64,000 nucleotides of DNA. It comes from Frankia casuarinae. Its GTDB lineage: Bacteria; Actinomycetota; Actinomycetes; Frankiales; Frankiaceae. The stretch spans positions 4,464,001-4,528,000 of the forward strand of contig NC_007777.1 in the NCBI RefSeq assembly GCF_000013345.1. Reading direction: 5' to 3'. The notes under the pieces are model-generated. The model was not told the origin of the DNA, ran no database searches, and saw nothing but the letters and a program-made list of their open reading frames with translations. Both the position numbers and the translations under genes were made by a program. This document shows, in pieces, positions 36,718 through 45,890 of the stretch; positions within the stretch are counted from its first letter, which is position 1; each line of letters starts with the position of its first letter.

Positions 36718-37667
36718 GGAGGTTGCTCCTCGAACGAGCCGCCGGCGGACCCCGCGACGATCGCGGTCTCACCTGGGCTGCGGCTACAACGTACTCATAC
36801 TCCCGTGCGGTGCGTGTTTCGCGGAAGAACAAGCCTGAGCGGTACCGCCTCATCGTGTAAGGCGGGCGATCGACCGGGTGTCGCCCGGGGTTGCTTCCAA
36901 TATGGCACGCGCGGCCGCCCCTGCTCCCGACGGCGCTTCGCCGACGGCGAACCGACAACGAACGTATCGGCAACGGAAACGAAACATACCGCCACGGAGA
37001 GGATGCCGACGCCCGAGGGAAGCATCACGTGATCAGAAGCGGGGGTCTCCCCCGGCTACCGGCAACCCACCGACACGCCCGCCCGGGCCCAAAAGGTAAT
37101 CCGTGCACAGCGATGCTTTCCGTCGTACTCGGGCGATGCCCATTCCGGCAATGACGGTAGCACTCCTGATGATTTCCGTCGGTGACCGGAACGACGGCTC
37201 CGGTGCCCCGGCGACGGCGATCTCCGGCATCCTCCGTCGACGGCTCCGTCCCTGGTCAGCTGCCCAAGGAGGTGCACGACAAGGGCACTCCGACGGTGTG
37301 ACGACCAACAGTTCTGACGGTATGGCGACCGACAGTTCGTACGCGCTGAACGAATTCGTCGACACCGACGGAAGAACCATCGTCAGCATGGATATCGACC
37401 TGGCCTGGTCGCTCGCCGGCCTCCTGGCGGGCGAAGGTGCAACGCGCCCGGATCGCCTTCAATTCGGTTCCGCTATGGCCCGCGTCCGGTTGTTACGACA
37501 TCGCTATGTCCTCGTTAACCGACACCAAGGAGCGGGAGAAACGGGTGGAATTTGTCACCTGCTTCGCCGCGGCCCCTCCGTCACGACCGGAGTCCGGGGC
37601 CGGCTCGGGTCCGACGCGTGGTCCGGCGTCCTGGGAGACGCGGGACCGAACCGGTACCTTCGCACAC
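36718..37667. other. 950-base intergenic region before rfbC
   Basis: Several frames are open here, but none shows a recognisable protein. Near 37300-37345 the motif GAC(A)GTTC/CGGT recurs (ACCAACAGTTCTGACGGT and ACCGACAGTTCG), perhaps a short direct repeat. The promoters of malic enzyme and rfbC should lie in it. Confidence 0.5.
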
Positions 37668-38291
37668 GTGGAGATCAGCGAACTATCGGTTCCGGACGCC
37701 TGGGTGTTCACCCCGCGCCAGCACTCCGACAGCCGCGGGACCTTCCTGGAGTGGTTCCGCTCGGACGCTCTCGCCGAGGCGGTGGGGCATCCGCTCACCC
37801 TGTCGCAGGCCAACCACAGCGTGAGCCGGGCCGGCACGCTGCGCGGGGTGCACTACGCGCAGGTCCCCCCCAGCCAGGCGAAGTACGTGACGTGCGTGCA
37901 CGGCCGGGTGCTGGACTGCGTCGTCGACATCAGGGTCGGCTCACCGACCTACGGGACGTTCGCGGCGGTCGTCCTCGACGACGTCGACCGGCGGGGCCTG
38001 TACGTCGCGGAGGGTCTCGGGCATGCCTTCATGGCGCTCACCGACGACGCCGCGATCTCCTACCTGTGCTCGACTCCGTATACCCCCGGGCGCGAGTACG
38101 GGGTCCACCCACTCGATCCCGATCTCGCGCTGCCCTGGCCCGACGATCTCGCGCCGTTGCTGTCCGACAAGGACACCGCGGCGCCGTCGCTCAAGGAGGC
38201 GGAGGCGGCTGGCCTGCTGCCCGACTATCGCGCCTGCCGGGCCCTGTACGCCGAGCTCCGCTCGGCGAGCGCCGCCGGGGACATCCGGTGA
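37668..38291 (+). CDS. rfbC: dTDP-4-dehydrorhamnose 3,5-epimerase
   Basis: RmlC/RfbC epimerises dTDP-4-keto-6-deoxyglucose on the way to dTDP-rhamnose, used in cell-wall linker and surface polysaccharides. The 207-residue cupin shows DSRGTFLEWFR, QANHSVSRAGTLRGVHYA (with catalytic His), AKYVTCVHGRVLDCVVDIRVGSPTYG, the GLGHAFMALTD segment and YLCSTPYTPGREYGVHPLDP with the catalytic Tyr. The GTG at 37668 (VEISELSVPDAWVF) fits where homologues start; no strong Shine-Dalgarno is seen, so it may be leaderless. The stop overlaps the start of the acetyltransferase by four bases (GTGA). The other rml genes are not in the window. Confidence 0.88.
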   Translation: MEISELSVPDAWVFTPRQHSDSRGTFLEWFRSDALAEAVGHPLTLSQANHSVSRAGTLRGVHYAQVPPSQAKYVTCVHGRVLDCVVDIRVGSPTYGTFAAVVLDDVDRRGLYVAEGLGHAFMALTDDAAISYLCSTPYTPGREYGVHPLDPDLALPWPDDLAPLLSDKDTAAPSLKEAEAAGLLPDYRACRALYAELRSASAAGDIR

Positions 38292-38863
38292 TCCGGGTGG
38301 CCGGCCCCGGAGACGTCGAGGTCGTCCACCGCCTGGTCACCGAACTCGCCGCGTACGAGAAGGAGCCGGCCGCCGTCGCCATGACGCCCGCCGATCTCGA
38401 CACGGCCCTGTTCGGACCGGTGCCAGCCGCGCACTGTCTGGTGGCCACCACAGACCACCTTGCCGGCGACCCCACCCCACCACAGGTCGCCGCCCCACCA
38501 CAGGTCGTCGGCTTCGCGCTCTGGCACCCGACCTTCTCCACCTGGACCGGCCAGACCGGGATGTACCTCGTCGATCTGTTCGTCCGGCCGAACCACCGCC
38601 GCCGTGGCTACGGGCAGGCCCTGCTCACCACCCTCGCGACGATCTGCGCCGACCGCGGCTACCGGCGCATGGAATGGGCCGTACTGGACTGGAACGCCCC
38701 GGCGCAGGCGTTCTACCGCTCCCTCGGCGCGGGGCCGATCGAGGGCTGGACGACCTGGCGCATGGACGCCGACGCCATCACCACCCTGGCCGGCGTCGGG
38801 ACCGGCAGCGCCGCGGCCGACGACCGCCTAAGCCGACGACCGCCTAAGCCGACGACCGCCTAA
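38288..38863 (+). CDS. GNAT-family N-acetyltransferase
   Basis: A 191-residue acyl-CoA N-acyltransferase. The acetyl-CoA pyrophosphate-binding loop is in FVRPNHRRRGYGQALLTTL (Q/RxxGxG/A type), followed by WAVLDWNAPAQAFYRSLGA, typical of diamine acetyltransferase-like members. The start GTG overlaps the rfbC stop, indicating a shared transcript and coupling. The last 13 residues come from a 16-bp tandem repeat that supplies the stop only in its third copy; residues 60-75 (PTPPQVAAPPQVV) also look like a small duplication. Substrate unknown. Confidence 0.8.
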   Translation: MIRVAGPGDVEVVHRLVTELAAYEKEPAAVAMTPADLDTALFGPVPAAHCLVATTDHLAGDPTPPQVAAPPQVVGFALWHPTFSTWTGQTGMYLVDLFVRPNHRRRGYGQALLTTLATICADRGYRRMEWAVLDWNAPAQAFYRSLGAGPIEGWTTWRMDADAITTLAGVGTGSAAADDRLSRRPPKPTTA

Positions 38864-38868
38864 GCCGA
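38821..38868. repeat. 16-bp tandem repeat, three copies, at acetyltransferase end
   Basis: CGACCGCCTAAGCCGA is present three times. Since 16 is not a multiple of three, each copy is read in a new frame, and TAA falls in frame only in the third. Copy number therefore sets the protein's C-terminus. Confidence 0.95.
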
Positions 38869-39143
38869 CGACGGCCAGACAGGCCGGATGCAACAGCTTA
38901 CGATCACCCGACCTGCGGTACCCAGCGGCGGCTGGGTACGGTGGAGTCGGTGGCCGCCGCCCGGCCGCCGACGGAGCGGAAACCGTCCGCCCATGCGGGA
39001 CGTCATGGTCGGGAGCGGAATACTCGACCCGTCGACGGGTGGGAGAGGAACCGCCGGCAATATCATTATCTAATCGACCTTGGTCGGCAGGACACCCGCG
39101 AGGCGCCGTCCTCGCGCGACGCAGGCTCTTTGGGGGTAGGAAC

Positions 39144-39680
39144 GTGGATCCGACGCCTTCGACCGGCGGCGCGGAGAGCTCCGACACCATCGACAGCCAA
39201 ACCGCCCACTCGGGCGGCCTACGCGACGTGGTTGCGCTCACCCTGCCCGCCGCGAGCGCCTACCTCACCGTCCTGCGCACGGCGACGGCCTCGCTGGCGG
39301 CCCGCCTCGACTTCACTCTCGACGACATCGAGGATCTCCGGATCGCCGTGGACGAGGCGTGCGCCCTGCTGCTCGTCTCGGCCGTGCCGGGTTCCTCGCT
39401 GGACTGCACGTTCACCCTCTCGCCGGGGGTGATGCACGTCCTGGTGACGGTCGAGAGCCTGGACGGCGAGCAGCCCTCCGAGGACACCTTCGCCTGGACC
39501 GTGCTCAAGGCGCTGGCGGGCGACGTGCAGACCTCGACGGGCCCAGGGTCGCGGGTGAGCATCGCCCTGCAGAAACGCAGGGGCGTGCGCGCCGACCTCG
39601 GCGGGCCTCCGGCCGGCCACGTCCGAGGGTCGGGCGCGTCCAGAGAGACTCCACTGGGCGACACGGTAGGTACGTCGTGA
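39144..39680 (+). CDS. RsbW-like anti-sigma factor (GHKL ATPase/kinase fold)
   Basis: A 178-residue protein with an HATPase_c-type domain at residues 35-150: ALTLPAASAYLTVLRTATASLAARLDFTLDD followed by IAVDEACALLLVSA. It corresponds to the RsbW/UsfX group that holds sigma-B/F-type factors inactive until released by anti-anti-sigma proteins. GGGGTAGG precedes the GTG at 39144. Its stop overlaps the start of the sigma gene by four bases (GTGA), so the regulator and its target are made together. Partner phosphatases may include the PAS-GAF-PP2C protein at 49-51 kb, but that is inference. Confidence 0.82.
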   Translation: MDPTPSTGGAESSDTIDSQTAHSGGLRDVVALTLPAASAYLTVLRTATASLAARLDFTLDDIEDLRIAVDEACALLLVSAVPGSSLDCTFTLSPGVMHVLVTVESLDGEQPSEDTFAWTVLKALAGDVQTSTGPGSRVSIALQKRRGVRADLGGPPAGHVRGSGASRETPLGDTVGTS

Positions 39681-40693
39681 CGTCGACCGGGAGGACGCCG
39701 ACCCCACCGCGCACGGTACCTGATCGCGACGTAGCCGATCGCAACGTAGCCGATCGCGACCCGGTGTCCACGGTGGACCCGGTAGCGGCGTTGAGCCAAC
39801 GGGGATCCGGGCTCGACGACCAGCCGGGGATCGACAGCGATCTCGGCCCCGAGGTGACGACCCAGGCGCCACCGAACCCGGCGGTGGACGGTCCGGCGAT
39901 CGACGGGGAGAGCGATCGGCCCGAGCGCGCGCACTCGCCCGACCGGGCCCTGGCCCGCACGCTGTTCGTCCGCCTCGCCGAGCTACCCGAGGACGATCCC
40001 GAACGCTCCGCCGTCCGCGATCAGCTCGTCCGGATGCACCTACCGCTGGTGGAGTACCTCGCCCGCCGCTTCCGTAACCGGGGCGAGCCGCTCGACGACC
40101 TCGTCCAGGTGGCCACCATCGGATTGATCAAATCGGTGGACCGGTTCGATCCGGAACGTGGGGTGGAGTTCTCGACCTACGCCACCCCGACCATTGTCGG
40201 TGAGATCAAGCGGCACTTCCGGGACAAGGGCTGGGCCATCCGGGTCCCCCGCCGCCTTCAGGAGCTCAAACTCTCCCTGACGAAGGCGACCTCCGAGCTC
40301 TCCCAGACGCTGGGCCGCTCCCCCACGGTGAGCGAGATCGCCCGGCATCTGCAGATGAGCGAAGATGACGTCCTCGAGGGGCTGGAGTCGGCGAACGCCT
40401 ACTCGGCGGTCTCCCTCGACGCGCCGGACTCCGGCGACGACGAGGCGCCCGCCGTCGCGGACACCCTCGGCGTCCAGGACGAGTCCCTGGAGGGCGTCGA
40501 GTACCGCGAGTCCCTCAAGCCGCTGTTGGAGAAGCTCCCTGCGCGGGAGAAGCGCATCCTGCTGCTGCGGTTCTTCGGCAACATGACCCAGTCCCAGATC
40601 GCGACCGAGCTCGGCATCTCCCAGATGCACGTTTCCCGGCTCCTGGCCCGGACCCTGGCCCAGCTGCGGCGCGGCCTGCTCGAGGACGGCTGA
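39677..40693 (+). CDS. SigF/SigB-family RNA polymerase sigma factor
   Basis: A 338-residue sigma-70 group 3 factor. After a disordered 85-residue N-terminus, region 2 reads HLPLVEYLARRFRNRGEPLDDLVQVATIGLIKSVDRFDPERG and FSTYATPTIVGEIKRHFRDKGW; region 3 IRVPRRLQELKLSLTKA; region 4 FFGNMTQSQIATELGISQMHVSRLLARTL. This is the stress/sporulation SigB/F/H group of actinobacteria. The GTG start overlaps the anti-sigma stop. The N-terminal extension contains a 15-bp tandem repeat (39722-39760) coding DRDVA/DRNVA. Such factors read promoters of GTTT-N15-17-GGGTA type. Confidence 0.9.
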   Translation: MTSTGRTPTPPRTVPDRDVADRNVADRDPVSTVDPVAALSQRGSGLDDQPGIDSDLGPEVTTQAPPNPAVDGPAIDGESDRPERAHSPDRALARTLFVRLAELPEDDPERSAVRDQLVRMHLPLVEYLARRFRNRGEPLDDLVQVATIGLIKSVDRFDPERGVEFSTYATPTIVGEIKRHFRDKGWAIRVPRRLQELKLSLTKATSELSQTLGRSPTVSEIARHLQMSEDDVLEGLESANAYSAVSLDAPDSGDDEAPAVADTLGVQDESLEGVEYRESLKPLLEKLPAREKRILLLRFFGNMTQSQIATELGISQMHVSRLLARTLAQLRRGLLEDG

Positions 40694-40702
40694 GCGGATT
40701 CG

Positions 40703-41164
40703 TCACCCGGTCCCGCCGCCGCGCCGAGGCGGGACCACCGGCCCGAGCCCACCGGCCAGCAGCAACGCGACGACGATGACAAGGGGCACGACGAGCAGCG
40801 GGATGCCGTAGCCGTAGCGGCCGGACTGCACCAGCCCCCACGCCACCGGCAGGCACAGGATCTGCACGACCAAGGTGGGCGAGCGGAAGGATGCGCCGTT
40901 GCGCAGCACGCCCCCCGCGAGGACCGCCACACCGAGCCCGCCGACGATGGCGAGCACCCCACCGCTCTCGGCACGACCCACGTCGTCGATGTCCGGCCCG
41001 AAGCCGCGCAGCACCTGCAGGATTCCGAGGGCCAGCAGGGTCAGCGCCTCGATGGCGAGCAGGACGGACGCCACCCGAGTGGGCACGGACGCCGCGCGAG
41101 CAGCCTGCCGCAGCGTGCCGAAGCGGCCGGCCGCCGGCTGATCGGGATGACTCGTGGATCCCAT
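40703..41164 (-). CDS. Hypothetical four-helix membrane protein
   Basis: A 153-residue protein from the ATG at 41164. Four hydrophobic helices occupy about residues 30-52, 65-85, 92-112 and 118-140; the loops contain QVLRGFGPDIDDVGRAE. The upstream frame to 41248 is Arg-rich and less plausible. I do not recognise the family. It converges with the sigma gene (stops nine bases apart) and diverges from the lipid kinase gene. Confidence 0.65.
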   Translation of the reverse strand: MGSTSHPDQPAAGRFGTLRQAARAASVPTRVASVLLAIEALTLLALGILQVLRGFGPDIDDVGRAESGGVLAIVGGLGVAVLAGGVLRNGASFRSPTLVVQILCLPVAWGLVQSGRYGYGIPLLVVPLVIVVALLLAGGLGPVVPPRRGGGTG

Positions 41165-41352
41165 ATCCCTGACACTACGTTCCCGGGGCCGTCGGCGTTC
41201 CCGGGGCCGTCGACCGGTGCCCCCGGGGACCCTCCGGACGGTGTCCACCGCGCCATCACCCGTCGCACTTCGCGAGGTGCCCGCCGGATTCCACCGGTGT
41301 GAGAGTTTTCCCAGCCGGCGACCCGGATGACCGGGCGGACTACGGTGGAGGC

Positions 41353-42330
41353 ATGCGAGGGCTGTTGGTCGTCAACCCCGTCGCCACTGCTACGACCGAA
41401 CGTGTTCGTGACGTCCTCGCCAGCGCGCTCGCCGCGGACCTCGCTCTGGAGACTGTGGTCACCAAGGGGCGGGGGCACGGGGTGGAGCTGGGGGCCAGAG
41501 CGGCCGAACTCGGCGTCGACGTGGTGCTTGCGCTCGGTGGGGACGGTACCGTCAACGAGATCATCAACGGACTGCTCCAGAACGGTCCGGTACCGGGCGG
41601 CCCAGCGTTCGCCGTGGTCCCGGGTGGCAGCACCAACGTCTTCGCTCGCGCGCTAGGCTACTCCGCGTCACCGGTGGAGGCGACCGGCGAGCTGCTGAGC
41701 GCGCTCCGCGAGGGCCGCACCCGGCGGATCAGCCTCGGCCGGGCTCAGTACGGCGACGAACGGCGCTGGTTCACGTTCTGTTTCGGTATCGGCCTGGATG
41801 CCCGGGTCGTCGCGCGGGTCGAGGAGAAGCGTGGCAAGGGCAGGCGCAACACCGCCGGCCTGTTCCTGCGGACCGCGGCGGGTCAGATCCTCCACGGCAC
41901 CGACCGCCGCGGTTCGCCCATCACCCTGACGACCGCCGACGCCGGCTCGGCCCCCGCCCCCGGGACCACCGACCCGGCGGGCGGGCGGGCCGAGGAGCAC
42001 ATCGCCTTCTGCATCGTCTGCAACACCCGCCCGTGGACCTACCTCAACTCCCGTCCCGTCCTCGCCTGCCCGGACGCGTCCTTCGACACCGGTCTGGACC
42101 TCCTCGCGCTGCGGCGGGTACGGTTGCCCAGCGTGCTGCGGGCCGCCTCGCGGATACTCACCGACGGCGAGGGTCCGCGCGGTCGCAACGTGGTGCGCCG
42201 CCACAACACGTCGCGTATCCGCTTCTCCACGGATACGCCCCTGCCGGTGCAGATGGACGGCGAGTATCTCGGGATGTTCTCCGAGGTGCTGCTGACCCAC
42301 CAGCCGCACGCGCTGCGCGTCGTCGCCTGA
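41353..42330 (+). CDS. Diacylglycerol/sphingosine kinase-like lipid kinase
   Basis: A 325-residue DAGK-catalytic-domain protein. The nucleotide-binding signature is LALGGDGTVNEIINGLL with the second loop VVPGGSTNVFARALGY; the C-terminal half has FGIGLDARVV and the DGEYLG motif (VQMDGEYLGMF). It phosphorylates a lipid such as diacylglycerol or a glycolipid precursor at the inner membrane face. ATG 41353 is preceded directly by GGAGGC. The next gene, a glycerophosphodiesterase, converges with it; both act on glycerolipid-type substrates. Confidence 0.88.
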   Translation: MRGLLVVNPVATATTERVRDVLASALAADLALETVVTKGRGHGVELGARAAELGVDVVLALGGDGTVNEIINGLLQNGPVPGGPAFAVVPGGSTNVFARALGYSASPVEATGELLSALREGRTRRISLGRAQYGDERRWFTFCFGIGLDARVVARVEEKRGKGRRNTAGLFLRTAAGQILHGTDRRGSPITLTTADAGSAPAPGTTDPAGGRAEEHIAFCIVCNTRPWTYLNSRPVLACPDASFDTGLDLLALRRVRLPSVLRAASRILTDGEGPRGRNVVRRHNTSRIRFSTDTPLPVQMDGEYLGMFSEVLLTHQPHALRVVA

Positions 42331-42357
42331 CGGCTGCCCGCCCAGGAGAGTGTCCGC

Positions 42358-43131
42358 TCAGGCGTCGAGCGCCGTGGTGGGGGTCCCGTCCGGCCGGGAC
42401 AGCGCCTGGTGGATCTCCATGGGGTCGTCGCAGATCGCCCCGGTGACGCCCGCGTCGCGGATCCGCCGGGCGTCCTCGAGACTGGTCACCGTCCAGGTGA
42501 TCAACCGGATGCCGGCTTCGCGCGCCCGTCCCGCCGCGTCGGAGGTGCCGAGCACCGCGCTGGTGTGCACATGCAGTTCGGTGTGGCCCGCCGACCGTGC
42601 GTAGGCGAGGCCGCCGCTCACCGACATCCGGGGCATGGTGAGGAACGCCGTCGTGACCGCGAGGTCGGCGTCACGCACCGCCTCGATGGCAAACCAGTCG
42701 AACGACGACACCGTGATGCCGCCGGCACCGGCGTCAAGGTCGGCGGCGTCCGGCCGGCGGCCGGTCCATCCCCGGGCACGCAGCGTCTCGGCGAGCCGGC
42801 GCGCGGTCTGCTCCCGGGGGGCGTCGAAGTCCGGCTGCCCGGGCTGGTTCTTGATCTCACAGATGAGCCGACCGCGGCCATCCCACACGTCGAGGATCTC
42901 ATCGAGCAGAGGGATGCCCCGGGCCCGCAGCGCCACCGTGGTCTGCCGGACCACGGCCCGGCCGGCGGGACGGGACAGCCGCGCGTCGTGCACGCAGACC
43001 AGGTCGCCGTCCGCGCTGCGCCGCACGTCGACCTCGACACCGTCGGCGCCCACCCGCAACGCGGCATCCACCGCCTCGACCGTGTTCTCCGGGCCGGGAA
43101 CCCTGCTGCCACGATGACCGAGAACCTCCAT
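42358..43131 (-). CDS. Glycerophosphodiester phosphodiesterase
   Basis: A 257-residue GDPD TIM barrel. The N-terminus LGHRGSRVPGPENTVEAVDAAL carries the catalytic His and Arg, followed by GVEVDVRRSADGDLVCVHDARL with the metal Glu/Asp and the second His. ICEIKNQPGQ and RLITWTVTSLEDARRIRDAGVTGAICDDP complete the pattern. No signal peptide, so cytoplasmic. It hydrolyses glycerophosphodiesters to glycerol-3-phosphate and an alcohol. A second GDPD-like gene lies at 58.9 kb. Confidence 0.88.
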   Translation of the reverse strand: MEVLGHRGSRVPGPENTVEAVDAALRVGADGVEVDVRRSADGDLVCVHDARLSRPAGRAVVRQTTVALRARGIPLLDEILDVWDGRGRLICEIKNQPGQPDFDAPREQTARRLAETLRARGWTGRRPDAADLDAGAGGITVSSFDWFAIEAVRDADLAVTTAFLTMPRMSVSGGLAYARSAGHTELHVHTSAVLGTSDAAGRAREAGIRLITWTVTSLEDARRIRDAGVTGAICDDPMEIHQALSRPDGTPTTALDA

Positions 43132-43678
43132 GCCCCAACCCTGCCATCTCCGGCGACGCGAGCGGGTCAGATCGGGCCGGGATGACGGCGCGCACCGGCG
43201 CCGGAGCAGCCCTCAGGCAGCCCTCAGGCACCACAGAACGGATCCATGACCGACTGGCATGACACCGGCGGCTTGATCGCCGAGGATCCGGGCCGCCCAC
43301 CGGCCGCACCGGTGACGATCGATGCAACGGAGCGTAACATCCCCTGGCAATCGGGACTCCCGTGGCACTTCGGCCATCCAGGGAGACGGTCGCCCCCCGT
43401 GGTCCGTCTGTGTCCTTGCCGGACAAGTGCAGGCCAGCCAGGCTGTGAAGAGGCTTGCAGGTTCTTGCGCCGCTGCCTGTTCGGGTGGGAGGGTGGCGAA
43501 TGTCCGAGGTGGATGCACGTGCACCCGGGCTTACCGACACCCGGCAACCCGCTCTACGGCCGCCGTCGAGGCCGAGCAGACATCCTGCTCAATTTATTTT
43601 TCACCTCGGCACAACCGTAGCGGCTCACAAAGCGTCTCATGTGCAGTGTGGCCCGAGACGAGAGAGGGAGTTGTACGC
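43132..43678. other. Region upstream of whiB1
   Basis: About 550 bases without a recognised gene. An AT-rich patch (AATTTATTTTTCACC, around 43590) about 80 bases before the ATG may belong to the whiB1 promoter. GCAGCCCTCAG occurs twice in tandem near 43207-43227. Confidence 0.5.
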
Positions 43679-43927
43679 ATGGACTGGCGCCACAGAGCGC
43701 TCTGCCGTGACGAGGATCCCGAGCTCTTCTTCCCGATCGGTACAACCGGTCCGGCGGAACGCCAGGTCGAAGAGGCAAAGGCCGTTTGCGCGCGGTGCGC
43801 AGTCACGAGTGACTGCCTCAACTGGGCACTGGACACCGGGCAGGACTCCGGTGTCTGGGGCGGGATGAGCGAGGACGAACGCCGGGCGCTCAAGCGCCAG
43901 GTCCGACTCCGGGTTCGAACCGCCTGA
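43679..43927 (+). CDS. whiB1: WhiB1-type iron-sulfur transcription regulator
   Basis: An 82-residue Wbl protein, beginning MDWRHRALCRDEDPELFFP, with the four cluster ligands C9, C37, C40 and C46 and the G(V/I)WGG turn (GVWGGMSEDERRALKR) followed by a basic DNA-binding tail. It carries an O2/NO-sensitive [4Fe-4S] cluster and partners the primary sigma factor. The WhiB1/WblE group is essential in mycobacteria. GAGGGAG lies at a good distance before the ATG. Gene order whiB1 then pdtaS on the opposite strand equals that of M. tuberculosis. Confidence 0.95.
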   Translation: MDWRHRALCRDEDPELFFPIGTTGPAERQVEEAKAVCARCAVTSDCLNWALDTGQDSGVWGGMSEDERRALKRQVRLRVRTA

Positions 43928-44353
43928 CCGCAGGACCGTCCCCGACGGCGGGCCGACAGCACCCGAGGAACCGGCACCACGTCCCGGGTCCGAACAACAA
44001 CACCCGCTCGCGGCAGACCCTGCCCGCCGGAACCGGCACCACCGGATCCACCGGCGGACCGCAGTGGTCGCCGCATGAGGTCATGCCACAACCCGTACCG
44101 CGGCACAGGGGTGGCTGGCAGCAGCATCGGCCGTTCTGTCCGCGCGTCCGCCGCAGCAATGCGGCGCGACGCGGACGGGGCGGCCGTAATGTTTTCCGCC
44201 CCCGACCACACCTTCCGGCGATCGGGCCCGCTCAGGCGAACCACCGCCCGGGACGGTCCCGATCCGGCCCCCCACGAGCACGCCACATCGGCACGACGGC
44301 CATGGACGAGGGACACATCCTGGGGGATACCCCCTCCCGGGCACCCTAAACAC
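43928..44353. other. Convergent intergenic region whiB1/pdtaS
   Basis: About 425 bases with no gene that I can support. The pdtaS stop is at its right edge. Confidence 0.5.
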
Positions 44354-45835
44354 TCAACTTTCAGAAAGTGGGATCGACAGGAGCGCCTCCGTCCCGTGCT
44401 CTGGACCGGCCTGGAGCCGGATGGTGCCGTGCATCTCGCCCAGCACCAGCTGGCGGACGATCTGCAGCCCCAGCCTTGGCGAGTGCTCGAGCTGGAAGTC
44501 CTCGGGCAGCCCGGCACCGTCGTCGGCCACGACCACGTCAAGCCGGTCCGCCAGGCGGCTGACCCGGATCTCGATGGAACCCGCCGAACCGTCGAACGCA
44601 TGTTCTACAGCATTCTGCAGAAGTTCGGAAAGCACAAGAGCCAACGGGGTGGCGAGTTCGCCGGGAAGCCGCCCGAACGACCCGGTCCGGCGGGTGTTCG
44701 CCCGGGCCCCGGTGGAGGCCAGATCCACCGTGACCGAGGTGATCTGGTCGGCGATCTCGTCGAACGGCACGCTCTCCCCCAAACTCTGGGACAGCGTCTC
44801 GTGCACGACCGCGATCGAGGTGACCCGGCGCACCGACTCCCGCAGCGCCGAGCGCGCCTCGTCGACCTTCGTCCGCCGCATCTGCAACCGCAGCAGGGCT
44901 GCTACGGTCTGTAGATTGTTCTTGACCCTGTGATGAATCTCACGGATCGTCGCGTCCTTACTCAGCAGCAGCGCCTCGCGGCGACGCAGTTCGGAGACGT
45001 CCCGGACGAGCACCAGCACCTCCCGGGTCGCCCCGGGGAAGAGCGGGATCGCCCGCAGAAGTACCACCGTGCTCCCGACCGCGGCTTCCACCTCCACCGG
45101 CCGGCGCCGGCCGAGCGCGTGCCAGACCGCCGGGGTCGTGGCGGACAGGTTCAGCGCCCGGTGCACGGAGCGGAGGTCCTCGCCCGTGACATTGCCGGTG
45201 TAGCCAAGCCGGCGGTACGCCGAGAGCGCGTTCGGACTCGCGAAGATCACCTTCCCGGCGCCGTCGAGCCGCATCATGCCGTCGCCCACCCGGGGGGACT
45301 CGGGAAGCTCCGCCGAGCTGCCGCGGAACGGAAAGGCGCCCTCGGCGATCATCAGGGCCAGGTTGTTGGCACCCTGCAGATAAGCCGACTCCAGCGCGCT
45401 CGGCGTCCGGGTGGTCGCGAGGTTGGTGTCCCGGGCAAGGACGGCGATCACCTCGTCACCCCGCCGGACCGGGATCGCCTCCGTCCGCACCGGGACCCCA
45501 CCGTCCCACTCGGGCTCGCCCTCCCGCGCGATCCGGTGTTCCCGCCAGGCGTTCTGGACCACCCAGCGATTGATCACGACGCTGCCGACCTCGTCGTTGT
45601 GGTACGCGGTCGGACCGGTGGTGGGACGGACCTGGGCCACGACGAGGAATTCGGCTCCGCTGGCGTGGCCGCCCCGGCTGGCCCCCGAGCCGGAGCGGAC
45701 AGGCACGAGCAGCAACAGATCAGCGAAGGAGAGGTCGGCGAGCAGAGCCCAGTCCGCGACGAGCGCGTGCAGGTGGTCGATGCCGTCGTCGCTGAGATCC
45801 GTGCTCGCGCGCAGCATGTCGGCGAGGGTTCCCAC
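44354..45835 (-). CDS. pdtaS: PdtaS-type sensor histidine kinase
   Basis: A 493-residue cytosolic kinase. A GAF-like domain spans residues 1-150 (HLHALVADWALLADLSFADLLL, RPTTGPTAYHNDEVGSVV), a PAS domain 165-290 (GDGMMRLDGAGKVIFASPNALSAYRRLG), then HisKA_2 with the phospho-acceptor in EIHHRVKNNLQTVAALLRLQ (His301) and the ATPase domain (LSELLQNAVEHAF, VADDGAGLPEDF, LGLQIVRQLV). In mycobacteria PdtaS phosphorylates PdtaR, an RNA-binding antiterminator, and senses copper/NO or c-di-GMP. The partner is not in this window. GTG 45835 matches the homologous start (VGTLADML); the longer frame overlaps bioF and is rejected. Confidence 0.92.
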   Translation of the reverse strand: MGTLADMLRASTDLSDDGIDHLHALVADWALLADLSFADLLLLVPVRSGSGASRGGHASGAEFLVVAQVRPTTGPTAYHNDEVGSVVINRWVVQNAWREHRIAREGEPEWDGGVPVRTEAIPVRRGDEVIAVLARDTNLATTRTPSALESAYLQGANNLALMIAEGAFPFRGSSAELPESPRVGDGMMRLDGAGKVIFASPNALSAYRRLGYTGNVTGEDLRSVHRALNLSATTPAVWHALGRRRPVEVEAAVGSTVVLLRAIPLFPGATREVLVLVRDVSELRRREALLLSKDATIREIHHRVKNNLQTVAALLRLQMRRTKVDEARSALRESVRRVTSIAVVHETLSQSLGESVPFDEIADQITSVTVDLASTGARANTRRTGSFGRLPGELATPLALVLSELLQNAVEHAFDGSAGSIEIRVSRLADRLDVVVADDGAGLPEDFQLEHSPRLGLQIVRQLVLGEMHGTIRLQAGPEHGTEALLSIPLSES

Positions 45836-45890
45836 GGCTCGCAGACTGCCAGACCGGCCGGGTTCGTGAGGTGGCGGGCACCCCATCACA

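Noticed and set aside
35392-37032. A 546-codon plus-strand frame opposite malic enzyme
   Set aside because: Antisense shadow; malic enzyme motifs are complete on the minus strand.
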